A stretch of DNA of 64,000 nt from SIG598 sp045605025 (GTDB lineage: Bacteria > Bacillota > Clostridia > Oscillospirales > Acutalibacteraceae): the NCBI GenBank assembly GCA_045605025.1, contig JAZUPE010000043.1, forward strand, positions 43,017-107,016, read 5' to 3'. The position numbers and the translations under genes were made by a program. Positions 17,263 to 25,225 of the stretch are shown here, one piece after another. The notes under the pieces are model-generated. The model saw only the letters and a program-made list of their open reading frames with translations, made no database searches and had not been told where the DNA came from. Position 1 is the stretch's first letter. Each line of letters begins with the position of its first letter.

Positions 17263-17418
17263 ATGAAGAAATACGCTTGCCCCTGCGGCTATGAATACGA
17301 TCCTGCCGTCGGTGATCCCGATAACGGCGTAGCTCCCGGCACTGCATGGGAAGATGTTCCTGCTGATTGGGTCTGCCCCACCTGCGGTCTCGGCAAGGAC
17401 GCTTTTGAGGAAGCGTAA
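17263..17418 (+). CDS. Rubredoxin 1 (CxC first knuckle)
   Basis: This 51-residue electron carrier has all rubredoxin landmarks: GDPDNGVAPGTAWEDVP in the middle and the second knuckle CPTCGLGKDAF. The first knuckle reads C-P-C-G, one residue shorter than the CxxCG of canonical rubredoxins. The coding sequence is intact, with AAGGAGG 8 bases upstream. It probably donates electrons to the neighbouring rubrerythrin. A nearly identical copy lies at 18831-18986. Confidence 0.92.
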   Translation: MKKYACPCGYEYDPAVGDPDNGVAPGTAWEDVPADWVCPTCGLGKDAFEEA

Positions 17419-17428
17419 TCAAAAATGC

Positions 17429-17462
17429 AAAGGATGGTCAGTATTGTCCATCCTTTTGTGTT
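17429..17462 (+). terminator. Intrinsic terminator after rubredoxin 1
   Basis: A 9-bp stem, AAAGGATGG with CCATCCTTT, is followed by a T-rich tail. Confidence 0.75.
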
Positions 17463-17555
17463 TTCGCAAGCTATTTTTTATCAATTCGTAAGCGATTTTT
17501 CTGCATCAGATCACATGATCATTTCGCTTAGTCGAATTAATAGTGAGGGAAACAA

Positions 17556-18065
17556 TTGAGAACACTATACTGCGGCGGAACTTTCTGCTTTGATTATCTG
17601 AACAGCAATTATCTCAAAAATGCCGAGAAAGACTATCGTGCCATGCTGCTTGGGCATCGCGATCTTCTGCTTCAGCGAAGCGACGGTGTGGTCATTTCCC
17701 CCAATACCACTTACATCGGTCCATTTTACTTTGAGTCAGACGGTATGACCGACGAGGATATTGTTCGAATCGAATCGGATATGGTCCGGCGATGCACAGA
17801 TGCGATTTTTCTTCTGGATGACGCAAGCTGTCCGGGAACAGTAGGCGAACTCACGCTGGCAAGTGCATCCGGCAAACGGGTGTACATATTTTATGTCCGC
17901 AGGTCTGACTCGGAGGAAACCGAAAGCACTCTGCACACTCCATGCTGGTTTCCCATTCTTCTCAGCCGTCTGATTAATCCGGATACCAATCTGATCGAAT
18001 GTTCAAGCGTTGAGGATGCCGTCTCCAGAATTATCAGTACTGTCAGCAGCTGGACCGATTGCTAA
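17556..18065 (+). CDS. Nucleoside 2-deoxyribosyltransferase-like protein
   Basis: The 169-residue protein starts at a TTG with GTGAGGGA upstream. It opens with a strand and glycine turn (LYCGGTF), and residues about 85-115 (CTDAIFLLDD, then PGTVGELTLASASGKRVY) match the nucleoside 2-deoxyribosyltransferase fold, in which the Glu of GTxxEL is the nucleophile. The resemblance is to the fold and key motif; a nucleotide-binding or TIR-like role is also possible. It is followed 83 bases later by a small gene of unknown function and may be co-transcribed with it. Confidence 0.55.
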   Translation: MRTLYCGGTFCFDYLNSNYLKNAEKDYRAMLLGHRDLLLQRSDGVVISPNTTYIGPFYFESDGMTDEDIVRIESDMVRRCTDAIFLLDDASCPGTVGELTLASASGKRVYIFYVRRSDSEETESTLHTPCWFPILLSRLINPDTNLIECSSVEDAVSRIISTVSSWTDC

Positions 18066-18148
18066 ACGCCCCCAGAACCGAGGTTCTGCAGCCGGGCATT
18101 TCACGCGCAATTCATATGTTGCCTTTCCAGTTTCGTGGAGGATATCAA

Positions 18149-18490
18149 ATGAAAACAGTTGATGTATATAAACAATATTTCGCCGCCGACTGCATCTTCA
18201 ATGACATTGAGCGTCACGGCGCCGCAGTGTGGCTGACCGCTGAAAGTGACAGCGGCACAATACGGTACGAGGTTGGGGTAACCTTTTTCCCTCACCGTGA
18301 TGCAGAGGATTTCGCCATTAGCTATGATGCATGCGTTCTGAAGGAGCTGTTCCGCGCAAAGGGCAGGCGCTCCAAAAAGCGTGATGAGCAGTACCTGGCG
18401 CAGGTACGTACAGCGGCAGATGAAATAGCCGCATCAATGAACGGCATCATCTTCTGGGATGAATCGCTCAATGAAGCACAGTACGGTTGA
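18149..18490 (+). CDS. Hypothetical protein
   Basis: I do not recognise this 113-residue protein. It begins MKTVDVYKQYF and has a beta-rich first half (GAAVWLTAESDSGTIRYEVGVTFF) and a helical, basic second half with KGRRSKKRDEQYL. No signal peptide, membrane segment or cysteine pair suggests a location other than the cytoplasm. The ATG at 18149 has TGGAGG 8 bases upstream; a longer in-frame start at 18059 overlaps the previous gene and lacks a ribosome site. Confidence 0.6.
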   Translation: MKTVDVYKQYFAADCIFNDIERHGAAVWLTAESDSGTIRYEVGVTFFPHRDAEDFAISYDACVLKELFRAKGRRSKKRDEQYLAQVRTAADEIAASMNGIIFWDESLNEAQYG

Positions 18491-18568
18491 TCAATCCGCA
18501 AAAAACGCGCACCCGTTTCTTTGCTGTCAGCACAACAGTATTTATATTTTTTGTCGGAGGTAATTCAC

Positions 18569-18775
18569 ATGACCGAAAACTACACGGTCTGCAACTGCAA
18601 GCAGGTCAGCTACGCTGATATTGCAAACGCTCTCGATTCCATGAAAAGTCTTTCCGATGTTCTGTCCGCCTTTGAGGATGTTCAGAAGGTCACCAACTGC
18701 TCCACCGGCTGCGGTCGCTGCCACCAGAAGGTTCTCGACATCATCTCGGAGATCATGATGGGATCCCGTGCTTGA
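18569..18775 (+). CDS. BFD-like [2Fe-2S]-binding protein
   Basis: The 68-residue protein matches the bacterioferritin-associated ferredoxin (BFD-like) domain, which binds a [2Fe-2S] cluster through four cysteines. The pairs are visible as C-N-C near residue 9 and C-x-x-C near residue 49, inside NCSTGCGRC. In other bacteria the domain mobilises iron from ferritin or forms part of NAD(P)H oxidoreductases. The ATG follows CGGAGG by 9 bases. It lies 55 bases ahead of rubredoxin 2, so the two probably share a transcript in this iron and redox cluster. Confidence 0.85.
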   Translation: MTENYTVCNCKQVSYADIANALDSMKSLSDVLSAFEDVQKVTNCSTGCGRCHQKVLDIISEIMMGSRA

Positions 18776-18830
18776 TATATCCACCGTTTTTGCATATAAT
18801 ACCAAGTATCACAACAAAGGAGATATCACT

Positions 18831-18986
18831 ATGAAAAAATACGTTTGCCCCTGCGGCTATGAATACGATCCCGCCGTTGGTGATCCCGACAACGGCGTAG
18901 CTCCCGGCACTGCATGGGAAGATGTTCCCGAGGATTGGGTCTGCCCCACCTGCGGACTCGGCAAGGACGCTTTTGAAGAAGCATAA
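18831..18986 (+). CDS. Rubredoxin 2 (CxC first knuckle)
   Basis: This 51-residue rubredoxin differs from rubredoxin 1 at only two positions (Val for Ala at residue 5, Glu for Ala at residue 34). The first knuckle again reads C-P-C-G instead of CxxCG, which makes an isolated sequencing error unlikely. The second knuckle is CPTCGLGKDAF. AAAGGAG lies 9 bases upstream. It probably arose by duplication of the gene at 17263 or the reverse. Confidence 0.92.
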   Translation: MKKYVCPCGYEYDPAVGDPDNGVAPGTAWEDVPEDWVCPTCGLGKDAFEEA

Positions 18987-18999
18987 TCAAGCAATTCCC

Positions 19000-19032
19000 A
19001 AGAGGACGGACTTCGATGTCTGTCCTCTTTTC
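19000..19032 (+). terminator. Intrinsic terminator after rubredoxin 2
   Basis: A 12-bp stem with one G-T pair, AAGAGGACGGAC with GTCTGTCCTCTT, is followed by TTTTC. Confidence 0.85.
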
Positions 19033-19330
19033 AGTTCATGCCAGATTTATGAAGGTCCTCCTGCGGAACTCAGGATTAGCTTCGTCTGATACATACTCTC
19101 GTTCGCAAATAGAAAGAACAACCGAACTGCGCTGCCACGCGGTTTTCTGATCACACTATCACCTCTTAAGGACTTCATCTGTCATTGCAGCAAGTTCAGC
19201 TCAATTCGCTGCACAAATGCAAATACGACAGCAGTCACGCAACTATCTGTTTTTTCACTGCATCATTTATTGACATCACAAATTAATAAGTGTAAAATCA
19301 TTTTAGCGACCCAACTGGAGGATAATCATT
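19033..19330. other. Intergenic stretch with the amidase promoter
   Basis: Nothing coding is supported here. The only clear signal is a promoter at 19270-19298 (TTGACA, 17 bases, TAAAAT) and a GGAGG ribosome site at 19317-19321. Confidence 0.6.
19270..19298 (+). promoter_or_regulatory. Promoter of the interrupted amidase gene
   Basis: TTGACA and TAAAAT are separated by 17 bases. The intact promoter implies that the broken gene is still transcribed. Confidence 0.7.
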
Positions 19331-20344
19331 ATGCGCAATAAATCATTTCTGACTTTCCTTGGTATATTATTTCTCTTGAACATTGTTCTGATCAGTCAGA
19401 TTTTTAATGCTAATCGTCAGCTTTCTGATATTACCGAATCCGTTACTCCGGTTCCAGTATCTGGCTCAACGGCATCCGATTCCTCTGTAGAACCCTAATC
19501 TTTACTTCCTGATCCGCTTGCCGGATACACAATCGCCAAGGTTAATATATACGATCAGCCTGTAAGCGGTTCTGATTTGATAACCACATTGGAACCTCAC
19601 ACCGATGTTGAATATCTTGACTCTCAGGACGGATGGAGCAGACTGCTGATGAACGGTGAAGTCCGGTATGCAGATGCTTCCGTTATCCGCGTAAAGGCGG
19701 AACCTAACGGATATGTAATTGTTCTGGATCCAGGGCATCAGCTGATAGGCAACAGTTCCAAGGAACCTATCGGACCAAATTCGATGACAATGAAAACCAA
19801 GGTCTCTCACGGTACATCCGGTAAGCATTCCGGACTGAAAGAATATGAGCTGGTACTGATGATCGGCCTGAAGCTGCAAAAAGAGCTTGAATACCGCGGC
19901 TATACTGTAATCATGACCCGAACTACCCACGAAGTCAACATTTCAAACTCTGAACGAGCTACCATTGCAAACGAAGCAAACGCAGATGCCTTTATCCGGA
20001 TACATGCAAACGGCTCAACGAAATCCAGTGTTAACGGAGCACACACCATCTGTCAAAGTGCCAAAAACCGGTACAACGGTGAGCTGCACGAACAATCAAA
20101 AGCACTGTCCACCTGCATTCTCAACGATATGTGCAATGAAATCGAGATCAAAAAGAACTCTGTATATACAGACGATTCTATGACTGGCATTAACTGGTCC
20201 AAAGTACCTGTCACATTACTTGAAATGGGATTTATGACAAACGAATTTGATGATCTTTACATGGCAGACGAATATAACCAGTATAAGATTATTACCGGCA
20301 TAGCAAATGGAATTGACCGCTTCATCGCTGGTGACACTCAGTAA
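19331..20344 (+). pseudogene. SH3-domain N-acetylmuramoyl-L-alanine amidase interrupted by an in-frame TAA
   Basis: One reading frame holds an ATG with a GGAGG site at 19331, an N-terminal membrane anchor (FLTFLGILFLLNIVLI), a Ser/Thr/Pro linker, a TAA at 19496-19498, and then, without any frame change, an SH3-like domain (YTIAKVNIYDQPVSG to VRYADASVIRVK) and a complete amidase_3 domain. The amidase zinc ligands and catalytic residues are present: His in LDPGHQ, Glu in GLKEYELVL, His in RIHANG and Glu in LLEMGFMTN. The enzyme would cut the stem peptide from peptidoglycan outside the cell. One base change explains the break. Without readthrough, only a 55-residue fragment is exported; a TTG at 19577 could start a cytoplasmic fragment but has no ribosome site. 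Confidence 0.8.
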
Positions 20345-20370
20345 TCCACACTCTGTATCAGGAGGTTGTT

Positions 20371-20667
20371 ATGAGCATTACCGTAAACATTTATTACTCC
20401 GGCACAGGTGACAACGCACGGCACTTCGCGGAGGAAATGATTTCCTCCGGTATCGTGGATGCAGTGCGTGCTGAAGAAGGCAACGAGCGTTACGAATACT
20501 TCTTCCCCATGGACGATCCCGAAACTGTGCTTCTCATCGACCGTTGGCGCGACCAGACAGCCATTGACTTCCACCACAAGTCACCTATGATGGCGCAGAT
20601 TGCTCAGCTCAGAGAGAAATACAAGTTGAGATTGCGCGTAGAACGCTTCATCGAAGATAAACACTGA
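20371..20667 (+). CDS. Antibiotic biosynthesis monooxygenase (ABM) domain protein
   Basis: The 98-residue protein is a dimeric alpha-beta barrel of the ABM type. The alternating pattern VNIYYSGTG...ARHFAEEM...GNERYEYFFPMDDPETVLLIDRWRD is typical, including the family's W-x-D near the middle and HHKSPMM at the start of the last helix. Members range from quinol monooxygenases to haem-degrading enzymes and many uncharacterised proteins, so the reaction is not predictable. AGGAGG lies 8 bases before the ATG. Confidence 0.8.
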   Translation: MSITVNIYYSGTGDNARHFAEEMISSGIVDAVRAEEGNERYEYFFPMDDPETVLLIDRWRDQTAIDFHHKSPMMAQIAQLREKYKLRLRVERFIEDKH

Positions 20668-20716
20668 TCCGTATATTGCGCGCACAGGCACAAACCATAC
20701 TTGTATACTGACATTT

Positions 20717-20767
20717 TAACAAAAACCGGAAGCATCTGGACACTGATTACTCCAGATGCTTCCGGTT
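20717..20767 (-). terminator. Intrinsic terminator of the leftward gene at 20779
   Basis: A perfect 17-bp stem, AACCGGAAGCATCTGGA with its complement (20724-20767), is followed on the minus strand by TTTTTGTT. It probably also stops rightward transcripts. Confidence 0.85.
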
Positions 20768-20778
20768 AACTTATTGTA

Positions 20779-21411
20779 TCAGATATTGTTTGCGATATTA
20801 AAGAGGGTGTTGGTTATATTGGCTGCCGCATTAACTTTGTTGGAGCGTCTGATACTCTTGAGATGCGCAGTCTGCATCTGCTGTTCCGAAAGAAAATCCG
20901 CGTTGAACTGCTCAACCTTCTTTCTGTGCAGATATGCGTCAAAGCTGTCCAGTGCCTCTCCAATAGTAGTCACCCGACCGCATGCCGCCGCCTTAACCAT
21001 ATAGGAGGTTGCCATCGGATACCAGTATTCTTCGGGAAGGAAAGAAACCGCGTCATAGTTCTCATCAAAGATTTTATTGACTGCAGTTCTTTCAACCGCA
21101 ATGCGTCTGTCCAGCTCACCCGCTATAACTTTCTTCAGTTTCCTCACACCAAAGAATAAGGCAATTCCAAGAATCATTATTGTATCCTCAAACAGAATCT
21201 CTGCCGCCCTGCTGCTGAACACCTGTGTTTCAGCAAACACTCCAATGAGTATGACAAACAGGATAAATCCGGGAATCACCCGCTTCCAGTTTATCTTGCC
21301 CACGTGAAAAATATCCCGTTTCTTTTGCAGATCATCGATTCTGTCAAAGTAGACCTCTGTCTGTGCGCACACCTCGTCGGCTCTCTGTAGCGAAATAAGC
21401 AGTTCGTTCAT
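20779..21411 (-). CDS. Two-pass membrane protein of unknown function
   Basis: I do not recognise this 210-residue protein. It has a charged helical N terminus, two adjacent membrane segments (about residues 46-65, VIPGFILFVILIGVF, and 77-92, TIMILGIALFFGV), and a long cytoplasmic C-terminal part rich in Glu, Lys and Ala that may form helices. The domain pattern resembles many small clostridial membrane proteins found beside regulators, but no regulator is adjacent here. It appears monocistronic, with its own terminator. Confidence 0.7.
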   Translation of the reverse strand: MNELLISLQRADEVCAQTEVYFDRIDDLQKKRDIFHVGKINWKRVIPGFILFVILIGVFAETQVFSSRAAEILFEDTIMILGIALFFGVRKLKKVIAGELDRRIAVERTAVNKIFDENYDAVSFLPEEYWYPMATSYMVKAAACGRVTTIGEALDSFDAYLHRKKVEQFNADFLSEQQMQTAHLKSIRRSNKVNAAANITNTLFNIANNI

Positions 21412-21554
21412 GATTATCCTCTTTTCTTATAAGTAATTTATTCGGATGTTCGAACCGGTGTGTTCCACGGCTCTGTGTATATAATACACGTCATATAAAC
21501 GAACTTGATTTTCGTCTACCGACTTTACCAGCACACATATATTCAAATAGAGTA

Positions 21555-21588
21555 AGCGCAGAAACAGTTCGAAAACTGCTTCTGCGCT
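21555..21588 (-). terminator. Hairpin downstream of purC
   Basis: AGCGCAGAA-A-CAGTT pairs with AACTG-C-TTCTGCGCT with one mismatch. The T run on the minus strand is poor, so termination strength is uncertain. Confidence 0.5.
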
Positions 21589-21607
21589 CTTGTGTCTATA
21601 GATATTC

Positions 21608-22291
21608 TTATCGATTGAGGATCAGTTTGGTCAGCTCAACGGGCTCAACGATAGTACCGTCCTTGTAGACGCGCATGTTTCCGGAAGCGATCTCGTCGAT
21701 CAGGATAACTTCGCCGTTGTTATAGCCGAACTCAAACTTGATATCCCACAGATCAAGGCCGATGGACTTGAGGTCAGCGGCAATGATTCCGGTGATTCTC
21801 AGAGTCTGCTCCTTCATGCTGGCAAAGAGCTTCTCATCCATGACTCCCAGAGCGGCAAGGCCTTCACCGGTAACAAGGGGATCGCCCTTTTCGTCATTCT
21901 TAAAGGTGCACTCAACATAACCGCCCTCAAGAACAGTGCCGTCCTCAATGTACTCGCCATATCTGCGAATGAAGCTGCCGGTGGCAACCAGGCGGCAGAT
22001 AACCTCAAGACCGTGACCAAAAACAGTTGCAGGAAGAACTTCCATGGTGGCATCTTCGACATTCGCGGCTACATAGTGAGTCTTGATTCCGGCAGCCTTG
22101 AGCATCTCGAAGTAATAGACAGAGGTCTGCAGATTGGCTTTGCCGATGCCGTCGATGGTAAGTCCGACAGTATTCTCGCCCGGATCAAAAACGCCGTCCT
22201 TGCCGGTGCAGTCGTCCTTGAACTTGAGCAGAACGTTACCGTTCTCAAGTCTGTATACATCCTTGGTCTTGCCTTTATACATCATTTCCAT
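21608..22291 (-). CDS. purC: Phosphoribosylaminoimidazole-succinocarboxamide synthase
   Basis: PurC joins aspartate to CAIR in de novo purine synthesis. The 227-residue protein has the family signatures: N-terminal YKGKTKDVYRLENG nucleotide-binding strands, EVICRLVATGSFIRRYG around the CAIR site, and LWDIKFEFGYNNG and LIDEIASGNMRVY with the catalytic acidic residues. The start is the first of three nearby Met codons because AAGGAG lies 8 bases before it. It is separate from the purEMNHD operon 30 kb away but on the same strand, with its own near-consensus promoter. Confidence 0.97.
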   Translation of the reverse strand: MEMMYKGKTKDVYRLENGNVLLKFKDDCTGKDGVFDPGENTVGLTIDGIGKANLQTSVYYFEMLKAAGIKTHYVAANVEDATMEVLPATVFGHGLEVICRLVATGSFIRRYGEYIEDGTVLEGGYVECTFKNDEKGDPLVTGEGLAALGVMDEKLFASMKEQTLRITGIIAADLKSIGLDLWDIKFEFGYNNGEVILIDEIASGNMRVYKDGTIVEPVELTKLILNR

Positions 22292-22330
22292 AGCTATTAC
22301 TCCTTTTTTATTTTATATTCTTTGAGTAAA

Positions 22331-22359
22331 AGAATAACACTTCTTGCCTACGCTGTCAA
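22331..22359 (-). promoter_or_regulatory. Promoter of purC
   Basis: On the minus strand TTGACA (22354-22359), 17 bases, TATTCT (22331-22336). No purine riboswitch is evident in the short leader. Confidence 0.75.
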
Positions 22360-22536
22360 GAAAACATCGCTTCGACAAACGCAGAAAATCCAACGCGCAA
22401 TTCCGGTAAAATACTCACATTTCACTAAAACGCTCAGTAGAAACCGCTTGTCCGCTTTTACATTTGCGGCGCATATATTGCCACGTCAGAAACACAATAT
22501 GTCTGTAGATTTCAGATACATCAAGGAGTTGAAAGA

Positions 22537-23154
22537 ATGAATGTTTTCCTCATTCTGTTAAGCGGCTATCTGATCGGGTCAATTAACCCGTCGGCGTTAA
22601 TTGCTCGCGCAAAGGGTGTCGACATACGCAAATCCGGCACCGGAAACCTTGGCGCTACTAACGCAATGCTCAACTTCGGCAAAAAAGCAGGTCTTTTCGT
22701 GATGCTGTTCGACATCGGCAAGGCGTACACAGCTTTCAGGCTTGCACAGTATTTTTTCCCTGATGTCAGTTTTGCCGGTCTGCTTGCCGGTTCAGCAGCG
22801 GTGGCGGGACACATCTTCCCTTTCTATCTATCCTTTCGCGGCGGTAAAGGCTTTGCCTCGCTCGGCGGACTGATACTTGCTTTTGACACTGACGTTTTCC
22901 TCTCTCTTCTGGGATTTGGCATTGCGTTGATGATAATCACAAATATCAGCCTGTCACTGCAGTTTACCGCAACAATAATATTCCCGGTATCAGTGTATTT
23001 TCTCACCGGAAGTGCATACGCACTGATTATCAGCGTGCTTGTGTGCACACTTGTGCTGGCAAAGCATCGCAGCAACATTGTCGCTGCGTATAACGGTAAA
23101 GATGTACGGGTCAGGGATTTTGTGCTGACGCATTTTCCTGTTCGTCGAACGTAG
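22537..23154 (+). CDS. plsY: Acyl-phosphate:glycerol-3-phosphate acyltransferase PlsY
   Basis: PlsY is an integral membrane enzyme that makes lysophosphatidic acid from acyl-phosphate and glycerol 3-phosphate. The 205 residues contain the conserved motifs SGNLGATNA-like (SGTGNLGATNA), GHIFPFYLSFRGGKG and AKHRSNI in order, with about six membrane segments between them. AAGGAG lies 8 bases ahead of the ATG. It is transcribed divergently from purC. Confidence 0.95.
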   Translation: MNVFLILLSGYLIGSINPSALIARAKGVDIRKSGTGNLGATNAMLNFGKKAGLFVMLFDIGKAYTAFRLAQYFFPDVSFAGLLAGSAAVAGHIFPFYLSFRGGKGFASLGGLILAFDTDVFLSLLGFGIALMIITNISLSLQFTATIIFPVSVYFLTGSAYALIISVLVCTLVLAKHRSNIVAAYNGKDVRVRDFVLTHFPVRRT

Positions 23155-23217
23155 TCTACCGCTTTACGATGAATATGTGTTGTTTTGATGTTGATTGCAT
23201 CAATGAGTGTTCAGGCG

Positions 23218-23246
23218 TTGTCACATTGAAGCAGTTGTGGTATATT
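23218..23246 (+). promoter_or_regulatory. Promoter of the ABC exporter gene
   Basis: TTGTCA (23218-23223), 17 bases, TATATT (23241-23246). Confidence 0.65.
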
Positions 23247-23316
23247 ATTATGCGGAACGGACAGGGGATTTATTCCTTTACGTCGTTATCTGTCAATATA
23301 CGAAAGGTGTGACGCT

Positions 23317-25161
23317 ATGCCTCCCGGAATGGGTCGCGGACTTGGTCCCCGCGGATTTCTTACAGACGAAGAGAAGGAAAATATGCCAAAAGTAACCAAA
23401 TCTCTGCTTTTGCGCATTCTGAGCTACCTCAAGCCCTACTGGCTGCAGTTCGTTTTTGTTTTTGTTGCCATACTCCTTTCCGCAGGTATCGGATTGCTGC
23501 CCTCCATCATTACCGGACGGGTGGTCGACGAAGCCCTTGTTGGTACCGATCTGAAGCTGCTCATTCAGCTGCTGCTCATGGCGTTTGTTACGCTTGTTGC
23601 CTCACAGGTCATCGGCGTGCTGGAAAACTACATCAACGCATGGATATCCCAGCGCATCATTTTCGACATGAAGAACCAGATGTACGACCATCTGCAGCAC
23701 ATGCCTCACTCCTTTTTCACTTCCGAAAAGCAGGGTGACATCATCACGCGCATGAACACCGATATCAGCGGTGTCAGCTCTGTTATTTCCGGCACTCTTT
23801 CCAGCATTGTAAATAACGTCTCCGTAGTGGTTACAACGCTTGTGGCACTGTTCTCCATGAGCTGGAAACTTGCCATCGTGGGCATAATCGTCATTCCCCT
23901 TCTGATCCTGCCTACCAAGAGCGTGGGTAAGACCCGATGGAAGCTGCTGACCGAAAGTCAGGCAAAGAACGACGAAATGAATCAGCTGATAAACGAGACT
24001 CTGAGTGTCAGCGGATCAATGCTCGTTAAACTGTTTACCCGCGAAAAAAAAGAGTACGACCGCTTTGTTGATGTCAACGAGGAAGTCACTCAGCTGGCTC
24101 TCAAGGAGCAGCGCAGCGGTAAATGGTTTATGGTTATCATGGGTATGTTCACCCAGCTCGGACCACTGCTGATCTACTTTGCCGGCGGTTATCTGATGAT
24201 TACCAAAGGTGACCCGACTCTGTCCGTTGGTGTAATCACTGCCACTGTTGCACTCATCAACCGACTCTACCGGCCGGTGCAGTCTCTGCTGAATATTCAA
24301 GTGGACTTCACTCGTTCTCTTGCTTTGTTCACCAGAATCTTTGATTACTTCGATAAGGAAAACACCATCGTTTCCAAGCCAGACGGCGAACGTCCTGAAA
24401 TGAAATGCGCCGCCATCGATTTCGATCACGTAAAGTTTTCCTATACTCCGGAAAAGCCGCTGCTCACCGATATTGACTTCACCGTTCCCGGCGGACAGAT
24501 GTTTGCCATCGTCGGCCCATCAGGTTCGGGCAAATCCACCGTGGTCAATCTAATACCGCGACTGTACGATGTGTGCGGCGGCAGCGTGACAGTGTCCGGC
24601 GTGGACGTTCGCGATATTGATCTTACACATCTGCGCGAGCGCATAGGTGTTGTCACGCAGGATACATACCTCTTCAACGGCACCATCCGCGAAAATCTGC
24701 TGTACGCAAAGGATGACGCCACGCAGGAGGAGATTGAAGCCGCCTGCCGCACTGCCAGCATCCACGACTTTATCGTCAATCAGCCCGACGGCTACAACAC
24801 AATGGTCGGTAACCGAGGTCTGAAGCTGTCCGGCGGTGAAAAACAGCGTCTTTCAATCGCCCGCGTTATACTCAAGAATCCGGACATTCTTATTCTGGAC
24901 GAAGCTACGTCCGCTCTTGACTCCATCTCGGAAAACGCCATTCAGGACGCGCTGGAAGTTCTCATGGAGGGCCGCACCAGCATTGTAATCGCTCACCGTC
25001 TCTCCACTATCCTTAAGGCCGACCGCATTCTTGTGGTCAAGGGCGGCGTAATCGCCGAACAGGGCACTCACGAGGAGCTGCTTGCCAAAGGCGGCACCTA
25101 CCGTGATCTTTACGAGACACAGTTCCGTCAGATACTCGACTACGAGGCGGAAAAGAAATAG
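23317..25161 (+). CDS. ABC transporter, fused membrane and ATPase domains (exporter)
   Basis: The 614-residue half-transporter has a six-helix ABC exporter membrane domain (about residues 30-330) followed by one ATPase domain. Walker A is GPSGSGKST at 400-408, the signature is LSGGEKQR from 504, Walker B ends at D528 with catalytic E529, and the switch His is in IAHRLS. It resembles MsbA, LmrA and BmrA-type multidrug or lipid exporters and should act as a homodimer. The N terminus (MPPGMGRGLGPRGF) is Gly/Pro-rich, as often seen in clostridial members. The ribosome site is AAAGGTG. It is a single gene with its own promoter and terminator. Confidence 0.93.
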   Translation: MPPGMGRGLGPRGFLTDEEKENMPKVTKSLLLRILSYLKPYWLQFVFVFVAILLSAGIGLLPSIITGRVVDEALVGTDLKLLIQLLLMAFVTLVASQVIGVLENYINAWISQRIIFDMKNQMYDHLQHMPHSFFTSEKQGDIITRMNTDISGVSSVISGTLSSIVNNVSVVVTTLVALFSMSWKLAIVGIIVIPLLILPTKSVGKTRWKLLTESQAKNDEMNQLINETLSVSGSMLVKLFTREKKEYDRFVDVNEEVTQLALKEQRSGKWFMVIMGMFTQLGPLLIYFAGGYLMITKGDPTLSVGVITATVALINRLYRPVQSLLNIQVDFTRSLALFTRIFDYFDKENTIVSKPDGERPEMKCAAIDFDHVKFSYTPEKPLLTDIDFTVPGGQMFAIVGPSGSGKSTVVNLIPRLYDVCGGSVTVSGVDVRDIDLTHLRERIGVVTQDTYLFNGTIRENLLYAKDDATQEEIEAACRTASIHDFIVNQPDGYNTMVGNRGLKLSGGEKQRLSIARVILKNPDILILDEATSALDSISENAIQDALEVLMEGRTSIVIAHRLSTILKADRILVVKGGVIAEQGTHEELLAKGGTYRDLYETQFRQILDYEAEKK

Positions 25162-25173
25162 AATATGCAAAAG

Positions 25174-25217
25174 CAGCCGAACCGCACCGGAAACGATGCG
25201 ATTCGGCTGTTTTTTTG
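25174..25217 (+). terminator. Intrinsic terminator after the ABC exporter
   Basis: A 13-bp stem with one mismatch, starting CAGCCGAA and closing with TTCGGCTG, is followed by eight T. It lies between convergent genes. Confidence 0.88.
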
Positions 25218-25225
25218 ATATGAGG

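Noticed and set aside
16999..17422. Overlapping minus-strand open frames opposite rubredoxin 1
   Set aside because: The plus strand encodes an intact rubredoxin with a ribosome site.
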